Shown here piece by piece: positions 6,633-15,024 of a DNA stretch of 54,237 bases (position 1 is its first letter; each line of letters starts with the position of its first letter). Location: positions 1 to 54,237 of the forward strand of contig CALXDZ010000041.1 of the NCBI GenBank assembly GCA_944387205.1, read 5' to 3'. Under the pieces are notes generated by a model that saw only the letters and a list, made by a program, of their open reading frames with translations, made no database searches and was not told where the DNA came from. Origin of the DNA: an uncultured Oscillospiraceae bacterium (GTDB taxonomy: Bacteria; Bacillota; Clostridia; Oscillospirales; Oscillospiraceae). Both the position numbers and the translations under genes were made by a program.

Positions 6633-7997
6633 TTACAGCAGGCCCTGGATCAGGATCACCAGGATGATGATGGGCAGGATGAACTGGAAGTAGGGCTTGA
6701 AGGCCCGGGACATTCTGAGCCCCCGGCCGGTGTTGGCCTCGGCCAGGTACTTGTCAAAGCCCCAGCCCCAGCGGCTGACGCAGAACAGCAGGTAGATGAG
6801 GGACCCGATGGGCAGCAGCAGGTTGGAGACCAGGAAGTCCTCGATGTCCAGAATCTGGCCGCCGCTGGGGGCGTTGGGCAGTACCACGGAGAAGTACCAC
6901 ACATTGTAGCCCAGGACGCAGGGGAGGCTGGCGATGAGGATGAAGAGACCGCAGGAGACGGTGGCCTTCTTCCGGGACCAGCCGAAGCTGTCCATGCAGT
7001 TGGCCATGATGTTTTCAAACACCGCCAGGACAGTGGTGAAGCTGGCGAAGGTCATGAACAGGAAGAACAGCGCACCCCACACCCGGCCGCCGGCCATGTG
7101 GAGGAACACCCGGGGCAGCGTCATGAAGATCAGGGACGGGCCGCTGCCCGCCTCCACGCCGAAGGAAAAGCAGGCGGGGAAGATGATCATGCCGGACATG
7201 AAGGCCACGAAGGTGTCCAGGGCGCAGATGCGCACGGCCTCACCGGTGAGGGTGTGGTCCTTGGACATATAGCTGCCGAAGATCTCCATGGCGGCGATGC
7301 CCAGGCTCAACGTAAAGAAGGACTGGTTCATGGCGGCGGTGATGACCTTGCCCAGGCCCGCCTGGGCGGCCCGCTGGAAGTCGGGCAGCAGGTAGAACTT
7401 CACACCCTCGGCAGCACCGTCCAGAGTCAGGCTGTGGCCTGCCAGCACCACGATCAGCACCAGCAGCGCCAGCATCATCCACTTGCTGATGCGCTCCAGG
7501 CCCTTCTGGAGGCCGAAGGAGCATACCAGGAAGCCCGCCAGGACGATGATGACCATAAAGACGGTCATCTCACCGGGGTTTGCCAGCATGGCGGAGAACA
7601 CGCCGTCCACCGCCTCATCGGTCACGCCGGTAAAGGCGCCGGAGGCGAACTTATAGAAGTAATCCAGCATCCAGCCGGCCACGGTGGTGTAGTACATCAT
7701 CAAAAGGCAGCAGCCGATGATACACACCCAGCCGTGGATGTGCCACTTGCTGCCCTTGGGCTGGAGTGCCTTGTAGCCCTCCACGGCGCTCTTGCCGCTG
7801 GCTCGGCCCACTGCCAGCTCCATGGTCAGCACCGGCACGCCCATGATGATCAAAAACAGCACATAGAACAGCACGAACACGCCACCGCCGTTTTCCCCGG
7901 TCACATAGGGGAACTTCCACACGTTGCCGATGCCGATGGCGCAGCCGGCACTGACCAACAGGAAGCCCAGCCGGGATTGAAAGTTTTCTCGCTTCAT
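6633..7997 (-). CDS. Sodium-dependent transporter, NSS (SNF) family
   Basis: A 454-residue membrane protein with about eleven helices, of the neurotransmitter:sodium symporter family (LeuT fold), which imports amino acids or related amines with Na+. The diagnostic first helix reads SAGCAIGIGNVWKFPYVTGENGGG, with the unwound GNVWKFP sodium and substrate site. ELAVGRASG and a Ser/Thr-rich later helix also fit. ATG 7997 has GGGGGAG 7 nt upstream. It is a single gene with its own promoter (8074-8102). Bacterial members have often been linked to Trp, Tyr, Leu or Ala, but the substrate cannot be read here. Confidence 0.93.
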   Translation of the reverse strand: MKRENFQSRLGFLLVSAGCAIGIGNVWKFPYVTGENGGGVFVLFYVLFLIIMGVPVLTMELAVGRASGKSAVEGYKALQPKGSKWHIHGWVCIIGCCLLMMYYTTVAGWMLDYFYKFASGAFTGVTDEAVDGVFSAMLANPGEMTVFMVIIVLAGFLVCSFGLQKGLERISKWMMLALLVLIVVLAGHSLTLDGAAEGVKFYLLPDFQRAAQAGLGKVITAAMNQSFFTLSLGIAAMEIFGSYMSKDHTLTGEAVRICALDTFVAFMSGMIIFPACFSFGVEAGSGPSLIFMTLPRVFLHMAGGRVWGALFFLFMTFASFTTVLAVFENIMANCMDSFGWSRKKATVSCGLFILIASLPCVLGYNVWYFSVVLPNAPSGGQILDIEDFLVSNLLLPIGSLIYLLFCVSRWGWGFDKYLAEANTGRGLRMSRAFKPYFQFILPIIILVILIQGLL

Positions 7998-8073
7998 ATG
8001 TTTTCTCCCCCTTTTGTTTCCCTTGCCCCTGGGAGGAGACACACTTTTTCCTATAAGAGCACAAGGTTTTCTC

Positions 8074-8102
8074 ATCATAGATGAATTTTGTGGAAAGGTC
8101 AA
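8074..8102 (-). promoter_or_regulatory. Promoter of the NSS transporter gene
   Basis: On the minus strand, TTGACC (8102-8097), a 17-bp spacer and TATGAT (8079-8074) form a near-consensus sigma-A promoter about 75 nt before the start codon. Confidence 0.75.
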
Positions 8103-8148
8103 CCATTTACTCCCGGAAGGTCCCGGCCTGAGAGCCTCTCAGACCAGC

Positions 8149-8184
8149 AAAAGGCCCCCTTTCCCAATGGGAAAGGGGCCTTTT
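8149..8184. terminator. Intrinsic terminator of the YibE/F gene
   Basis: AAAAGGCCCC(C)TTTCCC pairs with GGGAAAGGGGCCTTTT around a short loop. T-tracts are available on both strands. It ends the minus-strand gene that stops at 8205. Confidence 0.8.
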
Positions 8185-8204
8185 CAGACGCCGGGGCAAA
8201 GAGA

Positions 8205-9371
8205 TCAGAGGGTTTCGGGCGCAGGCACCCCAGCGGCGGAGGGGCGGCGGGCGGTGTAGAGGGCCGTGGCCAGCACCACTGTCACCGGCACGCTGAGCAC
8301 CACGCCGAAGCTGCCGGAGAGGCCCTGCATGACGGCGATGCCGATGTTGTTGGAGTTGATGATCTGGTAGTAGGGCAGGTCGTAGGCGTAGTCCATCAGC
8401 AGCATGGACACGCTGCCCCCGGCGAAGGCCAGGATCAGCGTGTTGGAGTCGGTGCCCATCATGTCCCTTCCCACGTGCATCCCCGCCCGGAACAGCTCCC
8501 GGCGGGTCATGGAGGGGTTCTGGGCGTAGATCTCGCCCATGGAGCTGGCGATGGACATGGTCACATCCATCACTGCACCCAGGGAGGAGATGAGCAGGCC
8601 GGAGAAGAGCAGTCCCCCCACCTGGATGTCGGAGGTGCTCCACAGGGTCAAAAGGCTCTCGATGTCGCTGACGTTCCAGCCGGTGATACCGGTGGCGGCG
8701 CTGAAGGCGGTGGCGGACAGCCCGGCGATCACCACGCCGGCCACGGTGCCGGCGGTGGCCACCGCAGTCTTGCGGGTGGGGCCGCCGATGAGATACATGG
8801 TCACCAGTGTCGTGACGGCGCACACCGCCACCGCAGACCAGAAGGGGGACCAGCCCCGATACACCATGGGAAGATATACCCACAAAACGCATCCAAAGGT
8901 GAATACCAGCCCTGAGGCGCCCTTGATGCCCTGCTTGCCGCCCACCAGGCACAGCACCAGCAGATACAGCGCCGCAAAGAGGTAGATGGCTGCCTCCCGG
9001 TCCTGGGCATAGACGCTGGAGACGGTGGTGTCCCCCGCCACGCTCTGCATCACCACCACCTTCATGCCCACGGTGCAGGGGGCGCCGAAGAGGTAGCCGG
9101 AGGAGGAGGTCATCTCCACCTCCTCCCCGGTGAGGACGCCGGTGGTCATTTTCACCCGGACCACCTGCTCCCCCACCCGGCTGCCGTCGGCCTGGAGGTT
9201 GTCCTGAAGGACTTCGGTGACCACGCCCTTTTCAAAGGCCTGCCCCTCACGGGACACCAGGGGCACCTTGTCCGCGCCGTTGAGGTACCAGACGAAGGCG
9301 AAAAACACCGCGGCCAGCACCAGAGGCGGCAGCCAGCGCAGGGACAGACGAAGCCAGCTTTTCTTGCTCAC
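8205..9371 (-). CDS. YibE/F family membrane protein
   Basis: A 388-residue protein matching the YibE/F family (PF07907). It has one N-terminal helix (about 12-30) and an extracytoplasmic beta-rich domain (about 32-120: GQAFEKGVVTEVL, VGMKVVVMQ). A bundle of about seven helices follows, with GLLISSLGAVMDVTMSIASSM, then GRDMMGTDSNTLILAFAG and a helix near the end. The function is unknown; the family resembles a permease. It starts at GTG 9371 with a GTGAGGA Shine-Dalgarno. It is probably monocistronic, between two terminators. Confidence 0.9.
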   Translation of the reverse strand: MSKKSWLRLSLRWLPPLVLAAVFFAFVWYLNGADKVPLVSREGQAFEKGVVTEVLQDNLQADGSRVGEQVVRVKMTTGVLTGEEVEMTSSSGYLFGAPCTVGMKVVVMQSVAGDTTVSSVYAQDREAAIYLFAALYLLVLCLVGGKQGIKGASGLVFTFGCVLWVYLPMVYRGWSPFWSAVAVCAVTTLVTMYLIGGPTRKTAVATAGTVAGVVIAGLSATAFSAATGITGWNVSDIESLLTLWSTSDIQVGGLLFSGLLISSLGAVMDVTMSIASSMGEIYAQNPSMTRRELFRAGMHVGRDMMGTDSNTLILAFAGGSVSMLLMDYAYDLPYYQIINSNNIGIAVMQGLSGSFGVVLSVPVTVVLATALYTARRPSAAGVPAPETL

Positions 9372-9442
9372 GAAGCATTCCTCACTTTACTCTATGACAG
9401 GATGGGCGCCCGGGGCCGTTGGCGGCGAAGGCGGGGAAAAAG

Positions 9443-9478
9443 GCGCTCCGCGGGCTTTTGCCCGCGGAGCGCTGCCGG
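9443..9478 (-). terminator. Intrinsic terminator of the metallophosphoesterase gene
   Basis: A perfect 13-bp stem, GCGCTCCGCGGGC, with a 4-nt loop is followed on the minus strand by CTTTTT (around 9441-9436). It lies 14 nt past the stop codon of the SLH metallophosphoesterase. Confidence 0.82.
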
Positions 9479-9485
9479 ACGAAGG

Positions 9486-11432
9486 TTACTTGCCCAGCTT
9501 GGTCAGGGCGTAGTCCACGGTGCCGGCGGTGACGGCGGTGCCGGTGAGCAGGCCCTGGGCCTTGGCGGTACTCAGCGCCTGGGAGAGGGTGGCGGAGGCG
9601 TTGTAGCCGGTGTGGCCGCTGGCGGCGGCGTAGCGCACCAGCATGGCGGCGAACTGGGCCTGGGTGATGGTATCGTTGGGCTGGAAGGTGGTGCCGGTGA
9701 CGCCCTTGACGATGCCCTTTTCTCTGGCCCAGGCCAGCGCCTTGGCATAGGAGGCATCGGAGGCGACGTCGGTGAAGCCGGTGTCAGAGGCGGCGGCGCT
9801 CTGGCCGGCATAGGTGTACAGGCGCTCCACGGCCTGGGCGCGGGTCAGAGGGGCGGCAGTGCTCTCGCCTTCGCCGGTCTTGCGGATGGTGAAGGTCTGG
9901 TCAATGGCCTCAGCCTGGCCCTTATCGGTGATCTGGTAGGTATCGATGGAGAAGGAGGTGGGGGTCATGGTGATGACGGAGTAGCTGGGCAGCCAGTTCT
10001 GGCTCCGCTGGGCGATGTAGTCCTGCTGGGCGGAGATCAGCTCATAGAACTTGGAGCCGGAGGCGGAGTTGGCGCTCATGTACAGCGTGCCGTTGGGGTT
10101 GGTGACGGTGTTGCCGCTGGTGGTCTCAATGGTGTAGCACTTGTTGTCGGCCTGGAAATTGTTCAGCAGGGTCTGACCGGCGGTGTCGCCCTCCTCGGGA
10201 TACAGGGGGATCTTGGAGCTGGTCTGGGTGTTGTAGGCGTTGTCCCAGTCGTAGTCGCTGCCGTCGGCGTTGAGCTGGAACTCATAGGTACCGTGGGTCT
10301 GGCCGTCGCCGTAGAGCAGCTTGGAGCGGCTGTAGGTGTGGTCGTGCCCCTGGAGCACCACGTCGATGTCATACTGATCGAAGATGGGGGTCAGCTGGGT
10401 CCGCAGGATCATGCCGTCGGTGTCGGAGTGGTCCAGACCGGTGCCGTAGATGTCCTGGTGGATGGTGACCACACGCCAGGCGGCGTCGGGATCGGAGGAC
10501 ACGGCCTCGGCGATGGCCTGCTTGTGCTCGGCGACGTTATAGTTATTGGTGTTGAGGACGATGAACAATCCCTCGCCGTAGGAGTAATAGTAGTCGCCGC
10601 CGGCCTCCGTGGTGCCGTAATCGGTGGCGTTGGGGTTATTGAAGTGGTACATATAGTCGGCGTTGAGGGAGTCGTGGTTGCCGATGGTGGTGGCCACGGG
10701 CAAAGAGGCCAGCAGGTCGGGGCTCAGATAGCCGGCGTACTCCTCCTCCTTGGCCTTGCCAGTTTTGTTGACCTGGTCGCCGGCGGAGATGATGAAGCTC
10801 AGGTCGGGGTTCTGCTCGGCGGCGATCTCCAAGGTGCGGTTCCAGCCGAAGGCGTCGTTGCGGGCGGCGGTGTTGGCTGCGCCGCTGTCAGCCACCAGAT
10901 CCTCGTCGCCCTGGGGCTGGCCCTTGGAGGCGCCGATCTGGGGGTCGCCCACATACAGCATCTTTACGGTGGAGAAGCTCCGGGTCTGATAGGTCTCCAC
11001 ATCCGTCTCCACGCCGTTTTTCTCCACGGTGTAGTAGTAGGTGGTGTTCTCCTTCAGTCCGGTGACGGTGACGTGGTTGTAGACGTACTTCTCCCCGTCA
11101 GTGAGAGAGGTGTCCACAGCGGCGGAGGTGCCGGTGAAGACCTTGAGGTTGCTGCGGTCCGTGCCGAAGTGGACCACGGGGGTGGCCTTGCCCTCATCCT
11201 TGCTGTACCAGGCGAAGTTCAGCTCCGTCTCATCGGCACCGGGGGTCAGGGAGACCTGGGTGTAATCGGTAGCCACACTCTCCCATTCCTTGGTCCAGGC
11301 CTGCCACTGGGCGCTGCCGCCCACGGTGGCGCCGTCGTTGTAGTGGACGGTGGCGGCCAGAGTGGGCACGCAGGTCCCCGCCAGCAGCACGCCGCTGAGG
11401 GCCAGGGTCAGGAGCCTTTTTTTGGTCTGCAT
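9486..11432 (-). CDS. Secreted purple-acid-phosphatase-like metallophosphoesterase with SLH domains
   Basis: A 648-residue secreted protein. A signal peptide (about 1-27, ending PTLAA) is followed by a fibronectin-III-like N-terminal domain as in purple acid phosphatases (TELNFAWYSKDEG, VTVTGLKENTTYYYTV). The calcineurin-like catalytic domain has metal motifs GDPQIG, SAGDQVN, GNHD, TIHQD and GHDHTYSR at about residues 160-400. The C-terminal ~140 residues are SLH-like repeats (FTDVASDASYAKALAWAREKGIVKG, FQPNDTITQAQFAAMLVRYA) that should anchor it to cell wall polymers. ATG 11432 has AAGGAAGGG 7 nt upstream. It is divergent from the cobalamin operon, whose proteins share the SLH anchor. It probably releases phosphate from external esters. 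Confidence 0.9.
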   Translation of the reverse strand: MQTKKRLLTLALSGVLLAGTCVPTLAATVHYNDGATVGGSAQWQAWTKEWESVATDYTQVSLTPGADETELNFAWYSKDEGKATPVVHFGTDRSNLKVFTGTSAAVDTSLTDGEKYVYNHVTVTGLKENTTYYYTVEKNGVETDVETYQTRSFSTVKMLYVGDPQIGASKGQPQGDEDLVADSGAANTAARNDAFGWNRTLEIAAEQNPDLSFIISAGDQVNKTGKAKEEEYAGYLSPDLLASLPVATTIGNHDSLNADYMYHFNNPNATDYGTTEAGGDYYYSYGEGLFIVLNTNNYNVAEHKQAIAEAVSSDPDAAWRVVTIHQDIYGTGLDHSDTDGMILRTQLTPIFDQYDIDVVLQGHDHTYSRSKLLYGDGQTHGTYEFQLNADGSDYDWDNAYNTQTSSKIPLYPEEGDTAGQTLLNNFQADNKCYTIETTSGNTVTNPNGTLYMSANSASGSKFYELISAQQDYIAQRSQNWLPSYSVITMTPTSFSIDTYQITDKGQAEAIDQTFTIRKTGEGESTAAPLTRAQAVERLYTYAGQSAAASDTGFTDVASDASYAKALAWAREKGIVKGVTGTTFQPNDTITQAQFAAMLVRYAAASGHTGYNASATLSQALSTAKAQGLLTGTAVTAGTVDYALTKLGK

Positions 11433-11470
11433 GCGCAATCCCTTCCTTTGTCTAATTTCTTCCTATTTCC

Positions 11471-11494
11471 ACCGGAAAAAGCTTGTTTTCCGGT
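11471..11494 (-). other. Perfect inverted repeat in the metallophosphoesterase leader
   Basis: ACCGGAAAA, a 6-nt loop and TTTTCCGGT form a 9-bp perfect inverted repeat in the 5' untranslated region of the minus-strand gene. No T-tract follows, so it is either an mRNA hairpin or a protein-binding site. Confidence 0.5.
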
Positions 11495-11504
11495 TGGCGA
11501 GGCA

Positions 11505-11534
11505 AGTATAGCACCCCGAAAAGCGGGGTTTCAA
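11505..11534 (-). promoter_or_regulatory. Promoter of the metallophosphoesterase gene with palindrome in the spacer
   Basis: On the minus strand, TTGAAA (11534-11529), an 18-bp spacer and TATACT (11510-11505). The spacer holds the palindrome CCCCG-N5-CGGGG (11514-11528), a plausible repressor or activator site. Confidence 0.65.
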
Positions 11535-11648
11535 GGGACCTTTCCAACTCTTAGGGAAGATTTGAACTGGCCTTAACATGGCGGGGAAAAGGCGGGGGAG
11601 ATTTAACAAAGGGCCGGGAAAAAGGAGGCGGGGGAGACAACTCCGGTA

Positions 11649-11676
11649 TTTACAAATCCGCGGGATATGATACAAT
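11649..11676 (+). promoter_or_regulatory. Promoter of the cobalamin uptake operon
   Basis: TTTACA (11649-11654), a 16-bp spacer and TACAAT (11671-11676), with an extended TG element at 11668-11669. It precedes the riboswitch by about 10 nt. Confidence 0.7.
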
Positions 11677-11682
11677 AGGCGT

Positions 11683-11878
11683 ACCTGTCGGGCCTTTCCA
11701 AAAAGTGCCGGACAAAAATTCCATAGAGGGATCGCTTCCGCCGCCCGCCCGGGCGGCAGGGGGAATGGGGTGCAAGGCCCCGCGAGTCGGTCACTGTGAA
11801 GCCGCCTTTGGCGGATAAGTCAGAATGCCTGAAGCGGTCCGAAGTTTCTGCCGGAACCGGAGACTGACGCGCATAGGT
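11683..11878 (+). ncRNA. Cobalamin riboswitch aptamer
   Basis: The conserved cobalamin-aptamer strings are present in order. They are a 5' stem region after the promoter, GGGGGAATGGGGTGCAAGG near 11760, the CCCCGCGAGTCGGTCACTGTGAA core at 11777-11799 (cf. the family CCCGCnaCTGTaA), and AAGTCAGAATGCCTGAAG at 11818-11835, the B12-box counterpart. Binding of cobalamin normally promotes downstream termination, so the operon should be expressed when B12 is scarce. Boundaries are approximate. Confidence 0.87.
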
Positions 11879-11879
11879 T

Positions 11880-11911
11880 CCGAACTGCCCATTTGGCGGT
11901 TCGGTCTTTTT
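11880..11911 (+). terminator. Riboswitch expression-platform terminator
   Basis: CCGAACTGCC pairs with GGCGGTTCGG (one G-U pair) and is followed by TCTTTTTG. It lies directly after the aptamer and is the expected OFF-state terminator. Confidence 0.82.
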
Positions 11912-11919
11912 GTGTTGTG

Positions 11920-11950
11920 CTGTCTGCCGGAAGCGGCAGGCAGATTTTTA
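11920..11950 (+). terminator. Second terminator-like hairpin before the ribosome binding site
   Basis: CTGTCTGCC, a 6-nt loop and GGCAGGCAG are followed by ATTTTTA. It ends 3 nt before the AGGAGG of the first operon gene, so it could reinforce termination or mask translation. Confidence 0.65.
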
Positions 11951-11964
11951 TAGGAGGAAGGACG

Positions 11965-14900
11965 ATGAAGAAGAGGATTTTGGCTCTGGTGCTGGCACTG
12001 ACGCTGGCCCTGGGCCTGCTGCCGGCCACGGCCCTGGCGGCGGAGCAGGAGATTACCATCCGCCTGTCCGTTTTCAACCAGGGTGTTCCCACGCAGGATA
12101 AAGAGGGGAACGCTATGCTGGCGCGGTCTGTTGTGGTCACCGACCGAAACGGCGACGGGGCATACAGCCTGGACGAAGCCCTTTTGGCGTCCCATGAGGC
12201 CTATGCGCCCAACGGAGGCGCTGATTACCAGAGCGGATATAACAATGACTGGGGGACCTATGCGGTCACCAGGCTCTGGGGAGAGGAGAGCTCCGCAGTC
12301 AGCTTCTATAAGGACCACGCCTATACGGGCGCGGTGGATGCAGAGATGCTCTCCGAAGGACAGCTGGTGGATGCCTTTATCTATAAGGACCAAGTTAACT
12401 GGACGGACCGCTACTGCTATTTCGTCCAAAATGGAACGCCGGTGGATGCTTTGTCGGTGTGTGTGGGAGAGGAATTTGCGCTGACGCTGCAGTATGACCA
12501 GTGGGGCGCTGCCAGCCCCCAGCCCACTGCGCCCCTGGGCGTATTTGACCAGAGCGGTGCGTATTCTGAATGTGAGGCTCTCCGGGGCGAGCAGGTGTAC
12601 GGCGAGATCTATGCAAAGCCTGCCACCGACGGAAAGGGCGAGGCAAAGATCAGCTTTACCGCCCAGGGCACCTATCTGCTGACGGCCCAGTATGATTCCA
12701 CCAACTATACGGACTACAATAATACGCCGCCTCAGTATTACCTGGTGCCACCTCTTTGCACCGTCACCGTGTATGACGACACCCCCCAGGGCCATGTGGA
12801 CGCCGCCCTGGATAACCTGACCGAGAGCACCCTCCTTGGCGGCAACGCCTCTCTGGACGCCCTGAGTCAGGACCTGACGCTGCCCGCCTCCACCTGCGGC
12901 GGCACCACCATCACCTGGTCCCTGGATACCCAGGACGACAGCGTCATCGGCTATTACGGCGGCAGCGTGGTCTACATCGGCGGCGCCAAGTCCGCGGCGG
13001 TCACCGCCGCCCTCACCGCCACGGTGAAGAGTGCGGACGAATCTGTACAAAAGTCCAAGACCTTTGCCCTGACTGTGCCCGCTGCCGCCTCTGACCCGGA
13101 CAAGACCGGCGTGGTGGACTACGGCAAGGTCATGAACGGCATCGCCTCCAGGTGGCAGGACGGCTCCGCCGCCACCTCCCCCATCGACGACACGGACCTG
13201 CCCTGGGCGGTGGCGGACATGGCCGCCTACGGCGCCGCTCTGGACAATGCCGAGCAGAGCCGGTATGAGATGCTCCTGAACAGCAGCGACAGCTACGGCA
13301 CCCCTAATAACACACTTGCCAAGTTCATCCTGGCCCAGCAGGCCCTGGGGGAGACCACCACTGCGCCGGAGGTCCCCGCCTCCCCGGACATCTGGTCCGC
13401 CCCCTCCATCCTGCTGGCCCGGTACGGAGCCGGCACCACGGCCCTTGCGGACAATCAGGCCCTGGTCAGCTTTATGACCGCCTATCTCTCCGGCACCGGG
13501 CTGGATGTGGACACGGCGGCGGCCATGCTGCCCGCCCTGGCCCCCTACTATAGCAGCGACAGCACTGTCAAGGCCGCCGTGGACAAGACGGTGGCCTGGC
13601 TCTCCGCCCAGCAGGGCACCGGCGGCACCTGGCGGAACAATGCCAATACCACCGCCCAGGTGGTGGTGGCTTTGGCGGCCCTGGGCATCGACGCCCACAC
13701 CGACACCCGCTTTATCAAGGGCGGCAAGAGCGCCGTGGAGGGTCTGCTGTCCTTCGCTTTGGCGGACGGCACCGGCTTTGGCTACGGCGGCAACGTGACC
13801 TACAACAACATGGCCACGGAGCAGGGCTTCCGGGCCCTGGTGGCCTATGCCCGGATGAAGGAGGGCGGCAAAGCCTATCACCTCTACCTCCAGGCCAAGG
13901 ACAGCACCGGCATGGTCACCGCTCCCAACATCACCGCCACCCATCCCGGCGGAGGCGAAGGGGGCGGCACCATCACCCCCTCCACCATCACCGTCACGTT
14001 CTCCCTCCGGGGAGACACGGTCCACGGGGAGGGTGGCCACACCGCCTATACCACCTGGATCTCCTCCACCGGCTATACCCTGCCCAGCGGCGCCACCGTG
14101 GCGGACCTGCTGGCCTCTGCCGCCGCAGACAAGGGCTTTACCTACGCCGGAAGCAGCTATGTGTCCAGCATCACCTGGAACGGCATCACCCTCTCTGAGC
14201 AGGCCAACGGCCCCTACTCCGGCTGGATGTTCACCGTCAACGGCAAGATCACCAACACCGGCATGACCACCACGGTTCTCCACAGCGGCGACAGCGTGGT
14301 GTGGCGGTATGTGGATAACTTCAACACGGAGATCGACTGGAGCGAGGACGGCACCGGCACCCCCTCCACCGGCGGCCAGACCAAGCCGGAGGAGAAACCT
14401 GAGGAGAAGCCGGAGGAAAATCCCCAGGAGATCACCTATACCGACGTGCCTGAGGACAGCTGGTGCGCCGAAGCCGTGGCGGCGGTCACCGAGGCCGGCC
14501 TCTTTACCGGCTACGCCGACGGCTCCTTTGGTGTCCATGACTCCATCACCCGGGGCCAGATGGCTCTGGTGCTCTACCGCCTGGCGGGCCAGCCGGAGAC
14601 GGAAGCTACCTCCGCCTTTTCCGACAGCGCCGACTGGTGCGCCGCGGCCCTGACCTGGGCGGCGGAAAGCGGCGTGGCCCTGGGCTACGGTGACGGCTCC
14701 TTCGGCGTGGGCCAGCGGCTCAAGCGGGAGCAGCTGGTGACCTTCCTGTACCGCTATGCGCTTCAGGCAGACTTGGACACCTCCGCCTCCGCGGACCTGA
14801 GCGCCTACACCGACAGCGGCGAGCTGCTGGATGCCGACGCCATGGCCTGGGCCGTGGGCGCGGGACTGATGAAGGGCCGCACGGAGACCATCCTGGCCCC

Positions 14901-14973
14901 CGGTGCTGCCATCACCCGGGCGGAGGCCGCTGTGATTTTCCAGCGCTTCCTCACCGCCTATCCCCAGAAGTAA
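11965..14973 (+). CDS. SLH-anchored surface protein with alpha/alpha-toroid and transcobalamin-like DUF4430 domain
   Basis: A 1002-residue secreted protein. It has a signal peptide (1-25, TALAA), an N-terminal beta-rich region I do not recognise (26-270) and a bacterial Ig-like segment (about 273-370). An alpha/alpha-toroid of the prenyltransferase/terpenoid-cyclase type follows (about 381-665, with AWLSAQQGTGGTWRNNANTTAQVVVALAALG-like repeats). Then come a DUF4430 domain (about 673-790, NGPYSGWMFTVNGKITNTG..LHSGDSVVWRYV), a Pro/Glu linker and three SLH repeats (823-1002). A toroid plus DUF4430 is the architecture of animal intrinsic factor and transcobalamin. Being first behind a cobalamin riboswitch, it is most simply a surface corrinoid-binding protein. 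ATG 11965 has AGGAGGAAGG. Binding itself is inferred. Confidence 0.88.
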   Translation: MKKRILALVLALTLALGLLPATALAAEQEITIRLSVFNQGVPTQDKEGNAMLARSVVVTDRNGDGAYSLDEALLASHEAYAPNGGADYQSGYNNDWGTYAVTRLWGEESSAVSFYKDHAYTGAVDAEMLSEGQLVDAFIYKDQVNWTDRYCYFVQNGTPVDALSVCVGEEFALTLQYDQWGAASPQPTAPLGVFDQSGAYSECEALRGEQVYGEIYAKPATDGKGEAKISFTAQGTYLLTAQYDSTNYTDYNNTPPQYYLVPPLCTVTVYDDTPQGHVDAALDNLTESTLLGGNASLDALSQDLTLPASTCGGTTITWSLDTQDDSVIGYYGGSVVYIGGAKSAAVTAALTATVKSADESVQKSKTFALTVPAAASDPDKTGVVDYGKVMNGIASRWQDGSAATSPIDDTDLPWAVADMAAYGAALDNAEQSRYEMLLNSSDSYGTPNNTLAKFILAQQALGETTTAPEVPASPDIWSAPSILLARYGAGTTALADNQALVSFMTAYLSGTGLDVDTAAAMLPALAPYYSSDSTVKAAVDKTVAWLSAQQGTGGTWRNNANTTAQVVVALAALGIDAHTDTRFIKGGKSAVEGLLSFALADGTGFGYGGNVTYNNMATEQGFRALVAYARMKEGGKAYHLYLQAKDSTGMVTAPNITATHPGGGEGGGTITPSTITVTFSLRGDTVHGEGGHTAYTTWISSTGYTLPSGATVADLLASAAADKGFTYAGSSYVSSITWNGITLSEQANGPYSGWMFTVNGKITNTGMTTTVLHSGDSVVWRYVDNFNTEIDWSEDGTGTPSTGGQTKPEEKPEEKPEENPQEITYTDVPEDSWCAEAVAAVTEAGLFTGYADGSFGVHDSITRGQMALVLYRLAGQPETEATSAFSDSADWCAAALTWAAESGVALGYGDGSFGVGQRLKREQLVTFLYRYALQADLDTSASADLSAYTDSGELLDADAMAWAVGAGLMKGRTETILAPGAAITRAEAAVIFQRFLTAYPQK

Positions 14974-15024
14974 TCGTCCCCCGCCTTTTGAGGCGGGATG
15001 GGCCTTGAAAGGATGTGGAGCTAT

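Noticed and set aside
6582-8084. A 500-codon plus-strand open frame opposite the NSS transporter
   Set aside because: Gln/His/Gly-rich shadow of a clear 11-helix transporter gene.
9402-11576. A 724-codon plus-strand open frame over the metallophosphoesterase gene
   Set aside because: The opposite strand has a signal peptide, catalytic motifs and SLH repeats. This frame is Gly/Val-rich low-complexity sequence.
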